NCBI GenBank assembly: GCA_037903475.1
Contig: JBAJFG010000361.1
Location: 248,001-312,000, forward strand
Length of the DNA stretch: 64,000 bases
Source: Ancylostoma caninum
Taxonomy: Eukaryota > Nematoda > Chromadorea > Rhabditida > Ancylostomatidae
Direction of reading: 5' to 3'
Both the position numbers and the translations under genes were made by a program. The notes beneath the pieces were generated by a model. The model did no database searches. It saw nothing but the letters and a program-made list of their open reading frames with translations, and had not been told where the DNA came from. Below, in pieces: positions 11,295-22,639 of this stretch (positions within the stretch are counted from its first letter, which is position 1; each line of letters begins with the position of its first letter).

Positions 11295-11444
11295 ACAGAC
11301 GAAGTAAGCCCGTTATTATAAGTCATGATAGTCAGATCTCCTGAGATTTCTATGTGTAGGCAAATATGAGGAAAATGTGAGAATTTAATACTCTCATGAT
11401 GGTTATTTGTTAAATGCAATGCCAATGAAATTTGAAAAAAAACC

Positions 11445-11665
11445 GAATGTTCGAATCGAATATATTCATTCATTCGGTCTCCCGGAATATCCCTCTATTC
11501 CAACTATTCATTCATTCGGGCAGGCAAAAATACTTGATATTCGAATAGTTCGTTCATTCGCATATTGCGAAAACTGCGATATTCGAATTATTCATATTTC
11601 GAATGATTGAAATTGGGCAATATTCGAATAATTCGAAAGTTCGAATAATTGAAAAATCATCGAAT
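11445..11665. repeat. TTCGAA-rich repeat, 'ATTCATTCATTCGG' subtype
   Basis: It begins CCGAATGTTCGAATCGAATATATTC and continues with alternating ATTCATTCATTCGG and ATTCGAATAATTC blocks to GAAAAATCATCGAATATTCC. Same family as 7545-7760. Confidence 0.65.
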
Positions 11666-11739
11666 ATTCCCAAGTATAGTCCATAGGCGGCGTGGCTGTG
11701 ACGTATGCTGAGGTGTACATCTTGGCAGCGTGCAATAAC

Positions 11740-12046
11740 ATATAGTGGAGTCGTTTTGACAGTGCGTTTTCCGCGACAGCGGCTCCCTGGCATTGGAGCA
11801 CGCAGCGCGGTCGGTCAAAAAGTTGACCTATGATTCATCTAGTATCTTTGAAGAGTTTTGTAGCTTGTTTCTCCTTATATTGTTCTTTCTCAGCTCTTAG
11901 AACAAATGAAGAAGGGAACAGACGATAAAACCCGTCAAAGAAGCCGGATCCATCGTGGGTCGACTGTTTGACCGACCGCGCTGCGTGCTCCAATGCCAGC
12001 GGGGCCGCTACCGCGGACAACGCACTGTCAAAACGACTCCACTATA
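11740..12046. repeat. Foldback element with ~100-bp arms
   Basis: The arm at 11740-11838 starts TATAGTGGAGTCGTTTTGAC. It is the reverse complement of 11948-12046, which ends GTCAAAACGACTCCACTATA. The arms share GCGCGGTCGGTCAAA. The loop is about 110 bp. Confidence 0.8.
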
Positions 12047-12059
12047 CGTCACAGCTGCG

Positions 12060-13390
12060 CCGTCTCTGGAGTCCCGACCGCTTGGGCGGACCAGTCGTTT
12101 CGGACCTACAGTCCTCGAAAACAGGCGGATTCGGTGACTGCAGAATTGTGGTGGGATCACAACGGGAAGAGAGCATACTCCACATGACAGGGTAGGGTTG
12201 GTCCCGCACCGAATCTGCGGTCGCTATGCACGCGCAACCCTTCTTGTTTTCCAATCACTGTACTTCGGCTCTACATCTGGCTCTATTCCACCGACATTTA
12301 GAATCGGACTTGGAGTTGTTGCGTCACTCATTAACAACATTCTTCATGAGGGAAAGTTCTCTTGTTTCGTGACCTAGTATTTCGTCGTGTCCGTGCTTTG
12401 AAGATGGCCGTGGAGTGACCGCTGATTCATTTTCCCAGTACTGATATCTAGTACGCGGTGTGATTGCGCTGCTCGCGCTTGGGTCGTGACCGCAACAAAA
12501 ATCTATAGGGTTTTCTTTATAGTCCGTTTTCTCGATCCTAAAAATCGAATATGGTGAGAATTATCGGGAAAACCCTGAATTGCCACAACGGCAGTGGTAC
12601 GAGCGCGAGCGGGTCGGCCGCAGCGAGTGCTTCCCGTGTCAGTGAAGAACGCGCTGGCATCGACGCTTCCTGTACTGCTGGTGTCGTGAAGCTTCTTGGA
12701 ACGGTTCCAGTATTCTTGGCAGCCCTGTTTGGATAAGTTCCATGTGCAATTTGCCTAATTTGCTTTTGCTAACCTTCTCTTTTTCATATGTAGGAGCTTG
12801 TTTGTTAAACTATATACGTATAGGTTGAGAAATTCATCCACATTAGATCCACCGGCCGGCGTCTGTCGTTGAGTGGAAGGATTGAGAGGAGGGTAAATTG
12901 GTTCAAAGTTGATTGCAAAATTGTTACGAACGATCATTTATGTTGAAAGTCTACTTCAAACAAAAAAGGGAAAAGAATGGGGTGGGCATCCATCTTCAGA
13001 ATTAGGTCTAGGCTTGCGTTGGGCTAGTGGCATCCATTGGCCAATGGCAGAACTCGGCCGCAGTACCTTTTCCAGGCACACCGCTCTAAACCTGTACGCT
13101 CTATGTTGATTGTAGCACTTGCCTTATGATTATTATGGTCTAGCAACTGATTATTAATTCACCTGCCTGACTTCCTGTTGAAAGCCCGGCACGTGTGTCA
13201 GTTTGGAATAGTTTGTTTCCTTGATAAAAAAACGGAGAGAACCTCATTCATTTGTATTCAAAACTACCATCTAAATTCATCTACTTTCCCTATTATCAGT
13301 GTCGAAAAGCAACAATATATAATATAAGATACAATAAATATTAGCAATGTGTATCGTGTACTAAAACTTTCATGTTATTTCCTCCTCCAA
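12060..13390. other. Interior of the large transposon, no recognisable gene
   Basis: No inverted repeats or protein motifs recognised. The region lies downstream (3') of the transposase-like gene on the minus strand and may include its untranslated tail. Confidence 0.3.
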
Positions 13391-13394
13391 AGAC

Positions 13395-15527
13395 GTGCTA
13401 GACATGTCGACGTTTGCAAATCTCGACCGCCGCTGCTGTACGTAGGAGACTAGAATTTCCTTCCTCCAGATATGCTGTATCGGCGTTTTGTAGCGGATGG
13501 ACGATTGTCGCTGCTTAAATTTTCGTCGCACTTTGCTAGATCATTCAATACGCACCTCTCCACTGAGTTCGGCCATGCGAAGGGTGTTCATATGCAATGT
13601 CGATAGCTTCGCATATAAAGGATAAGTGACTAGAGGCCTGAAAAGTGGAATTGTTTTATGGATTAGGCGAGGTCTTGCACACAATTATGGACATACAAGT
13701 AAATTTCTTTTGAGCAGTATAGCCGGTCCAGAGAGTTTTTGGATTCACAGTGACTAGTTCCACCGTATGGACTGGCCATTACGAGGTCTCTCTGGAAGCT
13801 GTGGTGCAGTATGATTTCGTTCAATTTTTCGTGTGCCGCACTTCCGATCGCTATAGTTGCTTTGCCTCTTTCTTCGTCCGACGGAAGTTCTCCGTGTGCA
13901 CAACTGGTCAGCGGCCCTGTGATATCATCCTATAATCAGTTTGTTAATTACTCATCTTTCCATTCACCATCTTCCACACTACCTCTGTCCATGTATGTAT
14001 ACCAGCTACATGGTTTAGACAGCTGTTGAAGATATATTTTATATTGTTTCCATCTCCAGTAGCAGCTCCTATATCTACGGCATGGTACAGATGATCCTTT
14101 ATATCTCCAATCCAGTTCTTCAATGAACCGCATTCCCTTCTTTTCGCAGCCTCAAATATCCTCTGATGAGTAACTGGCGGAGATGACTATTGCTTGGAAA
14201 GTCTATTCAACTATCACACTACACCGTGCGTAGATTGCTGACCAGGTATCTTCGCAGGTGCCACGGGTCTAAGTACCACTTGACTTGACCCCCAAATTCG
14301 TTGTTGAACGCCCTTATTTCGCTGCCATACACAGAACTCCTGTCGGTGGATATCGAATGAATGGCCCTTCGATTCGAACCACCGCAGCATCCGTCGGAAT
14401 CCCTCCTTTTCCATCCTTCCGCTAAGATTTGCTGGAAGTGTATACGATTCTTCCAGGTTAAGCAGAGCACGTTGTTAGCGTTGAATGCGTACATTCGGAT
14501 TCTGCTGAGCTTACGTTGCCAAATGTGGGACCTCTGCTTGCAGGATTGAAATGGAATCATTCGCCGAGCCAGCAGTGAACTCAGGCTCTTTGAGTAAAAA
14601 AAAGATGTGCATTAGTAGGTACAGTTTTAGCAGTCCCAGTAGTTGCGCTATCAATCCACTATTGGAAATCCCCACTTGGCGAATCCGTATTGTCCACATT
14701 CTACCGCCAACCCTTTTCCTATATACTTTAGTCACCTGTTTCTGAACGATGCACCACTTCTCTGTGAATGCATAGCTTTGTTCTCAAGTCTACAGCTAAT
14801 ACTTTGCACATTTCTGCGCTGTAACCTCTGGAGTCGAAGGCTCCATCAACGGCAATATCCCAGCCTGCACTTCGGTTGTCGACCTAGATGCGTTGTCTCA
14901 TTCAGAATGGAAGTGAACATCCAGACTTGACCCACACGTCTTTCCCTCTAACAATAGGAGTGTACCTCATAGGCAGCTTTGATTTTATTAATCACACTGC
15001 ATTGATGTTTTTCATAGATCTTGTGTACTGAGGGGCGCAAGTCAGCAAAAATATTGTAATATGATATGCGAGAGGGTAGCGCCACCTGCCTCTGATGCCC
15101 ATCGTTTGAGAGCCTTAAATGAATCAGGATAACCTAGCGTTAATGAAGAATACAATGGAACTCACGCTTATCCTTGTGCCAGTCGTTATAGCCGCGGCAC
15201 AGGCTAGGGCATTGCCGTCGAATTGCTTTTCACTCGGGCGTTCCGTCAGCTTTTTTTGACCTTCCCATCTTCCAATCCTGGGCTTCGACCCCCAGTTACG
15301 TATTGAATCACAGGTGCTGATCCATATTCGATTAGGCGCACGAGGCCCTCACTATTTGTACCCTTCGAGCAATTCCTACATAAGTTGAAAAGCTCTAAAA
15401 GCTTCTCCCCCTGCACTAAGTAAAACTTCGAGAGAAGGGCTGGGCCTGTCTCTTCTAGAACTATCTCATCATCAGGGTCAACGGTCGAACCGGAGGACTG
15501 CTTCTTTAGTGAGAACACAGAACAGTC
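13395..15527 (-). pseudogene. Kolobok-like transposase gene, multi-exon, with frameshifts
   Basis: I follow one protein through at least six exons on the minus strand. Exon 15166-15527 (acceptor TTTCAG, donor GTGAGT) reads LLSKFYLVQGEKLLELFNLC, then NWGSKPRIGRWEG, then FDGNALACAAAITTGTRIS, with a one-base slip near 15297. Exon 14736-14883 carries WDIAVDGAFDSRGYSAEM (likely first catalytic Asp). Exon 14243-14431 reads RMEKEGFRRMLRWFESKG, then ISTDRSSVYGSEIR (second Asp) and WYLDPWHLRRYL, with a slip near 14347. Exon ~13957-14167 carries WIGDIKDHLYHAVDIG and NSCLNHVAGIHTW. Exon ~13655-13922 carries CAHGELPSDE and GGTSHCESKNSLDRLY (likely catalytic Glu). A last piece runs to ~13395. This D...D...E layout with D-x-WH is what I recall for Kolobok-type transposases, and these target TTAA, as this element does. 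Two frameshifts suggest it is dead, or mis-sequenced. Confidence 0.62.
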
Positions 15528-15596
15528 CTGAAATGGTTTCTCATATTGTTAACTTAAATGAAAAGCGGAATTTTACAAGCTAGGTTGACGTTTCAA

Positions 15597-15977
15597 AGGC
15601 AGTGTCCAGGCAAGATCCAGTGCCAGCCGGCTTCTTCGTGATTTCGTGAAAACATATTAAATGTTGTCTTTGATTGTGCAGACACGTGCTACTCTTTAAC
15701 ATTCTGGTTCCTCTTCTATAATCATGCTGAGAATGGCATTCACACCAACATATGTGAACTTGCTGAACATGATACTCAAGATGCTCGTTGGTTCACTATG
15801 GAGTACTATACAGTACTATACAGAGATAGGTGACGTACTATATTAGCCGCATATTGGGCTAGTACACAAAAGCTCGAGGCTTGTGAGGGTGAGAACGACA
15901 TAGTTAGAATCACCTCGTCGAGAAGCCTTAGAATATGCAAGATTGGAAGAGTCGAAAATTTTGCCTGGACACTGCGT
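15597..15977. mobile_element. Short internally deleted relative of the large transposon
   Basis: The left end AGGCAGTGTCCAGGCAAGAT and the right end AAATTTTGCCTGGACACTGC are the same termini as the 15-kb element. They enclose 381 bp, just upstream of the transposase exon 15166-15527. The flanks (TCAA and TCGG) no longer form a clean TTAA duplication, so the copy is old. It is a MITE of the same family lying within the presumed gene. Confidence 0.65.
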
Positions 15978-16191
15978 TCGGATGATGTGTTGTCCGGATG
16001 TTGTTGAAGAGCAATACTCGTCGTATCATAAACAACTCTCTCGATCCACACTAACCGTCTGCCTTCCCGATGACCCTGAATCATCGCGACACACAGCCGG
16101 TTGCGGCGCTGACGGTTCTTGTTCATACCATTCACCGGCTCCTTCTGACTCTTCTAGAGCGGGCGTCGTTTCTTCAATCTACACTGAATGT

Positions 16192-17309
16192 TCATGGGAG
16201 GCCACCATAATTATGCGAAATAGCCACTTGATACATAACCTCCATCTCTTCCTGAATATCGTCCAGCTGCCTCGAGTCATCTGCAGACCACCCACAACGG
16301 GAATAGTACCGACTGACGTAATAATTGATGTACTTGGAGACTATTCTCGCATTCATACAGAGACCGTCCTGATATGAATATATTTGCAGTATCAAATAGT
16401 TGGAAATCTATGTAAAGGTGTAGTTGAGGTTTATGTTTTGAAACATACTCCGAACCTTTGTGTGGATCTGTTCAAGCAGTTCACTAGATGGGAGGGAATT
16501 TCTCCTTCATTTATGTAGGCGTGGCCTTCCTTTGTGTGCGATAGCTTCCCTCCAGATACTACCACTTCTGCCAGCAAGTACTGGGCCTGTTGGAAAAAGT
16601 TAGTGAGAAGTGTCGATTTGTCATTACAAATGATGGACTGAAACTGATGGAGGATTAGCTGACTTCTGCTCAAAGTTAATTCATTTAGTCCTGTAGATTG
16701 AGACGTGCGGATGCCCGCAGCGTTTGTTCAGTGTTTTTTCTAGCAAGCAAAACTTTCTCAGATGTAGTACGGATTACTAGAGGTAATGATATATCATGTC
16801 ACGCAGACTAGAAAGAGTCAAGTGTTGCGGGCATCGGTTCATCTTCTTCCACAGGGCTAATATATAGACGAGTTTTGGTATTGGGTCGTATCCAATACTT
16901 TTTCGTAGAAGGAAATACTTGGAAGTTATATGTATAAGTCATTCCGAGATTGGTCCCCTCTGCTATCCAATGTAGTTTATCCATCAACATGTGTTGAACG
17001 GATGGATGCTAATTTATGTGCGGATAATTTAAACATCAGAGGCATGTTCATCCAGCTGGAAAACGTATACTGGATACGGACCTTGGGCCTGGCTACCCTC
17101 ATATAAGATCTTCTAGTGGCTCTGTAAGTATTAGGAAGCCGTTGATGGAACTTACTGCATTGAGAAAATGAGTGGTGCAGATGAGTTTGCGCGTCGCAAC
17201 ACATGCAACACTTCCTTGGCAGATTCACGGCCAGTACCAGTAAAATGCACGAGAGATCCAAGAAAGACTGCATTATGCAGTTGGTTTCTTGACTATCGGG
17301 TCGTAACAC
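16192..17309 (-). CDS. Probable upstream exons of the transposase-like gene (tentative)
   Basis: Several stretches are open on the minus strand and bounded by plausible splice sites. One is at about 16460-16590 (acceptor CCAACAG; AQYLLAEVVVSGGKLSHTK, then EIPSHLVNCLNRSTQR). It joins in phase to about 16200-16358 (acceptor TATCAG; DGLCMNARIVSKYINYYV, then QLDDIQEEMEVMYQ). Others are at 16808-16990 (WIAEGTNLGMTYTYNFQVF) and 16977-17309, whose frame is cysteine- and histidine-rich near its middle (CCMCCDAQTHLHHSFSQC). I recognise no family. Position and strand suggest the N-terminal half of the same protein or a companion gene. An N-terminal zinc finger such as THAP would be expected in a Kolobok transposase, but I cannot show one. 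Confidence 0.35.
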
Positions 17310-17765
17310 TTCTATTCACAATGTTCGAACACACTACACAAGTAGCAACTTGAACCATCTTAGATGAATATTCACCTATAAATTTCTTTTTCAATGTTGG
17401 TACTCCACGTGTGCATTCGAGAACGACATGGAAGTATATTGACGGATTATAGCTCCAATACGAGATCAATTAGCTCATAAAGTCTCTCAGAATCAGTGCA
17501 GAAACCCCTTGTAAATCTGTGATGTTGAAGCTTCCATGTTTTGTTATAGTGAGAACATACAAGTGGGAACGTAGATCGAGTTTATTATTTCAACGGAACC
17601 AAATTGAAGCAACGTATACACGGCTATTTCCACAAAGGAATAATAATAGTCTATTCGCTAATCATACTTTGATGAGAGAAAAGTAATATGAGAAGTAGCT
17701 TTAAAATATAAAGATTTGTAGTGATACAATAGATTAATGACATCGGGACACACTCATGTGATCAT

Positions 17766-17945
17766 CTAGAGCCTTGTAGGATCATGTGCGCTGATATCCA
17801 AAGTACGAATGCGTGGCGCTGGAGAAGAATACCATTGAAAGTTCTTCTGAAAAAATCTCACTTTGACAGAACATCTAACCAATGGATCTGAATGTGTTCC
17901 ATTCATCTGCGAGTGATCGAGCAGTTCGAGACCATAGGTTTTAGG
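17766..17945 (-). CDS. Unrecognised exon-like open frame inside the large transposon
   Basis: On the minus strand the frame KTYGLELLDHSQMNGTHSD, then RCSVKVRFFQKNFQWYSS, runs to a TAG at 17766. It has protein-like composition and no low-complexity character. I cannot fix the acceptor. It lies on the same strand as the transposase-like gene and could be the last exon of a second gene formed with 18421-18793. Confidence 0.3.
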   Translation of the reverse strand, partial: PKTYGLELLDHSQMNGTHSDPLVRCSVKVRFFQKNFQWYSSPAPRIRTLDISAHDPTRL

Positions 17946-18100
17946 TTCTCCCACGCACCCGTTTTTTCAGCTGTAGCACAATTACTTTGAAGAAGAAAGG
18001 CATTTGAACGTGAATGAGTATTGCTGCAAATGCCAAGGTTAAGCATCTACATGATAACATCATGTAGATACAAGAAAGGAAAATGCATGGAAATACCCAA

Positions 18101-18366
18101 CTACAGTGGACGCCAATGGCTGTGGCCCGTCCGCGGTCTTGCGAAGGACGCGCCGCCACCGCGTCGGAATCGATGTCGTCTTCCGGAATGCTATTTCTAG
18201 GCGCTTTCCTTTCCGATTTGGTCGAAAATCCTTGAAATTGGGCGAAAAGCTGCTAGAAATAGCATAACAACAGCAGAAAACATCGGTTACAGCGCGCGCG
18301 GCGCGGTTGCGCGACGTCCTTCTCGAGGCCGCAGATGGGCCAACGCCATTGACGTCCACTTTACGA
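18101..18366. repeat. Foldback MITE, 266 bp
   Basis: The ends CTACAGTGGACGCCAATGGC and (complement) GTAAAGTGGACGTCAATGGC are inverted. Arms of about 110 bp include GAAGGACG-CGC blocks and ATGCTATTTCTAG versus CTAGAAATAGCAT. The element is GC-rich and lies between two exon-like stretches, in the position of an intron. Confidence 0.75.
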
Positions 18367-18420
18367 GGCATGCATAGGCGTGAAAATCTAATTGATGAAA
18401 AGAATGTTTCACAAACTCAC

Positions 18421-18575
18421 TGTATTACGGGCTTGCCAACCATGCAAGAGTGCTTCCATTGAAATTGCGGGATACGAGAGCATACCCAAGACAAAACACC
18501 AAATGCGTTGTGAGTTCGACGGGTTATGGCTGTCAGCAACAGGGCGACCTCGGTGCATGTTTCTCGAGTGTAGAT
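18421..18575 (-). CDS. Unrecognised splice-bounded exon (51 codons)
   Basis: Minus strand, acceptor TTTCAG before 18575 and donor GTGAGT after 18421. With the preceding exon 18695-18793 it forms one open frame reading SEKFHLHSRNMHRGRPVADS, then NSQRIWCFVLGMLSYPAIS. Length (155 bp) and phases fit exactly. No family recognised. The opposite strand is also open and cysteine-rich but lacks good splice sites. Confidence 0.4.
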
Positions 18576-18694
18576 CTGAAATCATTGAAAAACTTTCAGA
18601 TAAGCAATCCTAACTAGTTTTGATATCCTTTGGAAGCATGCTGACCGGCACGAAACGAAAAAAAAAACTGATAACGATGCATTACTCTACTCAC

Positions 18695-18793
18695 GAAATT
18701 TCTCGGAAAAGGAAGTGGAGCCCTTCAGTTCCATTGAAACTAGTTCCCTCTTGGATGTGGTTGTTAAACAAGCTAACAATTTCTTCTTGAGTA
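18695..18793 (-). CDS. Unrecognised splice-bounded exon (99 bp)
   Basis: Minus strand, acceptor TTTTTTAG and donor GTGAGT. In the frame that joins 18421-18575 it reads LKKKLLACLTTTSKRELVS, then MELKGSTSFSEKF. Two frames are open through this short exon, so coding is not certain. Confidence 0.35.
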
Positions 18794-18799
18794 CTAAAA

Positions 18800-19730
18800 A
18801 AGATATAGAATGACACTATTTACAGGTCGGTAACAAATCTGTGAAAGTTCAACGAAAACCAAAGTTTAATGAATAGCTGAAAACAAACCGAACTGGATGG
18901 TTGTTCCCCTCATTCCGTTTTATGGCTCATAAAATTTGTGACCAGCTTGGAAATACAAAGAGCACGCTCATAGTATATAATCCTTCTTCATCACGAGTTG
19001 CCATTTTCGATCGACCGTAGCTAAGTGAAGCAATTTGGACTGATAAAAGCAGATAGATAAATGAAAAAGAGAATGGAAATATCCACCTACAGAAGAATGG
19101 GCAAGAAAAACAAATTAATGAAAGTCAAACACTCACAAAGTCATGTAATTAGTATACACTTCCGAATCCATCTCTGCTGAGGGTTAGTGCATTCCATTTC
19201 GCGCTTCACTCGATCATTCACGCTACAAACATGAAAGACATAGTCAAGAGATGGAGATATCGACCTGGAATAACGAAGCAAAAGCTACCAAAAATACACG
19301 CAAACATTCTAAATTTAATTAGAAAATAAAGAAACCGCTTGGATCACATTTTGTTACGATTAATCTCTGCATCATGGCAAATGATTGATCGATAGTGTAA
19401 AGATCGAGATTGATTGGGAAAACATTGAGAAATATAGCAATAGAAAAGCAACGAAATGTTTTGATCATCAATATCGACCTGTGTAGAGAGACGAAAAAAC
19501 CAGCAAAGAGACGCCGCCATAAACGGTTTGATATTTTTCCGACGATGCTCCACGTTACGCCAATTTCACTCGCAAAGTGGTGGACGGCTGGTGGGCGGGG
19601 CGGGCACTGGAGATGGGTACTGGGTGTAAGCCGAATATCTCGCTTCTTTCTGCGTCTTTTTCGCTGAAACTTTGGCAAATGCTTAAGGAGTCGACCCGCT
19701 ATCATAATGTAATGAGCACTCATGTTCAAT
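18800..19730. other. Right subterminal region of the large transposon
   Basis: A minus-strand frame at 19319-19740 runs on from the RTE coding region through the right terminus and encodes no recognisable domain. This is accidental read-through. It contains CCACCTACAG-type splice-like sites but no exon I can defend. Confidence 0.35.
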
Positions 19731-19732
19731 GG

Positions 19733-19755
19733 TTTTGCCTGGACACTGCCTTTAA
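19733..19755. other. Right terminus and right TTAA of the large transposon
   Basis: TTTTGCCTGGACACTGCCT ends at 19751 and is the exact reverse complement of the left terminus. TTAA at 19752-19755 follows, and then RTE coding sequence (reverse strand G-R-P-T-W for the next codons) resumes. Confidence 0.88.
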
Positions 19756-20860
19756 CGTCCCGTGGAGTCCAGTCGCTGACGGCTCTTGTCCAACGGTTGT
19801 CGTTAAAACGCATCACGTGTCCGGCCCACCTCAACTTGGCGTAAGCGGCAGCGTCCCTGATCTTCGATTGTTGACGAAGGGTGGAACTCTGTATTCCAGC
19901 CCTCACTTGCGTGAGGCGGGTTATTCCTAGCATCACCCTCTCGATGGAGCGTTCGACGACGCTGACCGCATTCTCATCCTGCTTGCGTAACGCCCAGGTT
20001 TCTGAAGCGTAGGTCAAAGCAGGGAGAACGGTTGTGTTGAAGAGGTGGGTATGGAGCTTGGTGTTCTTCGTCTTCTTCACTACGTCCTCGATGCTCTTGT
20101 AAGCTCCCCAAGCCGCTCCTTTCCTCCTGCCCAGCTCTGGAGCGAGGTCGTTCATCATGTTGACTTTCCGACCTAGGTATACGTAGGTGGAGCATTCGGA
20201 TATGGTCGTTCCGTTGAGCGAAAATGGGGCATCCGGGACCCATCCGTTTGGAGACCAACCTTTCCACATGCGTCCTCGAAGTCGGCCAGCATCTGTTCCG
20301 CTTCGCTGATGGTTGGTGTTATAAGAACGATGTCGTCAGCGAAGCGAAGATGGCTAAGTCGCCGGCCATCAACTTGCACTCCCATGCTATCCCATTCCAG
20401 TTTCCGCATGGCGTCTTCGAGAGTGGCGCTGAACACAGTATCGCCTTGTCGAACCCCTCTGTTGACGTCGATGGTGATGTCGTCGTAGAATGGAGAAACC
20501 CTGTCGTGAAGTTGCTGTAGAGCTCACGAAATATCTTGATGTATTGAGTAGGTATGCCCTGGTTGCCCAGGGCTTCCAACACCGCTTCTTTCTTCAAATC
20601 GATGAACGTGAGACAGAGGGGCATCTTATACTCTCGCGATACTTCGATGAGTCTAGTGACGGTGTGTATGTGGTCGATCGTACTGAATCCTTTTCGAAAC
20701 CTTGCTTGCTCGCACGGCTGTCCCTCGTCTAGTGTCCTTTCGATCCTGTTGAGGATCACTCGCGTGAAGAGCTTGTCGACGACGGACAGCAGGCAGATGG
20801 GGCGATAATTGCCAATATCCTGCGGGTCTCCCTTCCTATACAGTAACACGGTCCTACTGG
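19752..20860 (-). pseudogene. RTE retroelement: reverse transcriptase body, 5'-truncated and frameshifted
   Basis: Minus strand from about 20855. The first frame reads YRKGDPQDIGNYRPICLLS, LDEGQPCEQARFRKGFSTID and LCLTFIDLKKEAVLEAL. The residues normally following FIDLKK (AFDSVE-like) are deleted, removing part of motif A. A frame change near 20460 leads to GDTVFSATLEDAMRKLEW and HLRFADDIVLITPTI (the FADD catalytic box). A second change near 20235 leads to APFSLNGTTISECSTYVYLG, LRWAGHVMRFNDNRWTRAVS and finally W-T-P-R-D-V at the TTAA. The 3' tail continues at 4411-4195. No endonuclease domain is attached, so this is a 5'-truncated LINE copy of about 1.3 kb that was the target of the large transposon. 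Confidence 0.88.
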
Positions 20861-20894
20861 ACCCTTACAATCAATTGATGAAAATGCAAAGCTA

Positions 20895-21270
20895 ACTTAC
20901 GGCCGAGTCCAAGCGAAGATATCAAGTATACATATTAGGAGAAGTAAATTTCTAGCGTGGGACAAATTTCCAATTATCCACACATGATTGGAGATGGAAC
21001 TGAGTGCGAGGGTGAGTCGAAACCAACCTAATCTCACTTTTCCAGAAAGCGAAAGGAATTGATGAGAGAAGTAAGCATCCTTGCTAACCCACTTCATGTG
21101 TTCTATTATATATGAGAGGCTAGTGAAATTTTGATTCCGTAGAAGTGCTGCATGTTCATGCACGTGACTGCGCTTTTTGATTTGTGCATATGGAAATCGG
21201 GCTGGAAACGGCTCCATATGAATGAGAATAACTGCAAGGACAACAGTATGTTCCCTAAAACAGAGCTCTT
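20895..21270 (-). repeat. Inverted duplication of unknown exon-like sequence, left copy part 1
   Basis: On the minus strand it reads ELCFREHTVVLAVILIHMEP, then HEHAALLRNQN, KWVSKDAYFSHQFLSLSGK and GWFRLTLALSSISNHVW. The same order occurs on the plus strand at 24230-24605. I do not recognise the protein. A third partial copy of the first part is at 22640-22790. Confidence 0.6.
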
Positions 21271-21573
21271 ATAGTACGTGAATTACTGTAGACAGCATGG
21301 GAATTCCTATCTATTTGAAGAGTTATCTTCTATCTGCGTATCTATCAAAGACATCTGACTTCCATTCCCATGAATTGAAAGCAAAATGATCTATTCTATT
21401 TTTTAAACGTGTAGAACACTCGATGACGATTCCTGTGAGGAAGGAAAATCTTTCCACAAAAACATGTTAAATACGCAATCTTCAGCAGTCGTCAGTCAGG
21501 TAGTTCATGCTAGGAATAAAGAAAAATAAAAGATGACTTCAAAACTGTAAAAATTTACTTTCTTCATTCCGGC

Positions 21574-21890
21574 ATGAGAAATGTTGACAGCCACAACAAG
21601 TACAAATACTGCTGCAATTCAAAGACCTCCCATAAAGGCTGGGATGAGTTGAATATTCTCATCTTTCCAAAAGTTCCCGAGATTAAGATCCAGTGTTACG
21701 CATTGTTATCGGCTGGAACAACAACGTCGGAATGTTTAATTCTAAGGCCAGGCGATGATTACCTGGAATACTTTGCTCTTTCCAGGCAAGCGTCGATTCG
21801 AAGTACCACATGCTGTGCTTGCAATGAAATAACTCCTCTGGAGCCACTAATGGGCAACTGCTGGAAATGTGCTTGGCATGTTAGCGAGGC
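21574..21890 (+). CDS. Unrecognised cysteine-rich exon-like frame (left copy part 2)
   Basis: The plus-strand frame contains NKYKYCCNSKTSHKGWDELN, IFPKVPEIKIQCYALLSAG, DYLEYFALSRQ and STTCCACNEITPLEPLMGNC, then a possible donor GTTAGC at about 21888. The cysteines are paired (CC, CC-x-C, C-x2-C). A diverged copy lies reversed at 23815-24110. It could be an exon of a secreted or zinc-binding worm protein family, but I cannot name it and no start codon or partner exons are clear. Confidence 0.35.
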
Positions 21891-22269
21891 AGATTTCCGT
21901 GCTAGATTTTTCTCTATTTTGCTAGTGCGAACTGCGTGTATTTTGCCTAACCCAAATTACTTTATTTTAACAATTAATCGAATTGCCCTTAGCAATAGTT
22001 TTTGTTTCTTAAGAAATTACCTTCTGTTCCAGGATGCAGTTATTCCGCTTACTATGATAACTGTGGTTACGGGGATGTTAGAGGTGAGAGTACCTAACCG
22101 AACCAGAGTCTAAAGACAAAGCGCTCACAAAACTGTTGTTTTTATTTTCCAACACACACCCTTTTGCAGAATTATGTACCATGCTCACACAGTGTTGAAT
22201 ACATGAATAACAGAATGTTGGAGATGCAATGAAAGCAACTTGTCCGCTTCAAGAGGCATGTGAGAATTT

Positions 22270-22500
22270 CTAGGATAGGCTTGTTACAGGGCATTCACAT
22301 CAGAATAAACAACGCGTTGCAGTACGCGCGCGAGCGGATCCGTTCCAATACATTAAATTCTCAATCGAAAGGCTACGTCCTAAGAGCTAGAAACCAGTCG
22401 CACGTTTCCTTTCGATTGAGAGTTTGATCTATTGGAATGGATCAGTTTGCGCGTATTACAATGCGATGTTTACTCCAAGGTGAATGCCCTGCAAGGTATG
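22270..22500. repeat. Foldback element with ~90-bp arms
   Basis: The arms 22278-22370 and 22408-22492 are reverse complements (GGGCATTCAC..., CGCGCGAGCGGATC, TCTCAATCGAAAGG). One arm alone recurs at 60255-60345 in the plus orientation. Confidence 0.8.
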
Positions 22501-22639
22501 CTTCGAGTTTAAAATTTTCTCCATGTTCTACAGTGTGCGCAAATACCCGCAAAAATAATTCCCGCTTCACTTGCCGGATAAATCCCGTGTTGCAGTGACG
22601 GTAGCAATAGCACGTCCATGTGTTCGTCTGGAACGGTAG

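Noticed and set aside
14365..14390. B-box-like TGGTTCGAATC on the minus strand
   Set aside because: It lies within the transposase reading frame (R-W-F-E-S) and has no A box at tRNA spacing.
19319..19740. C-terminal 'extension' of the RTE frame
   Set aside because: After W-T-P-R-D-V-K the frame runs into the terminus of the inserted transposon, so the following 140 codons are accidental read-through.
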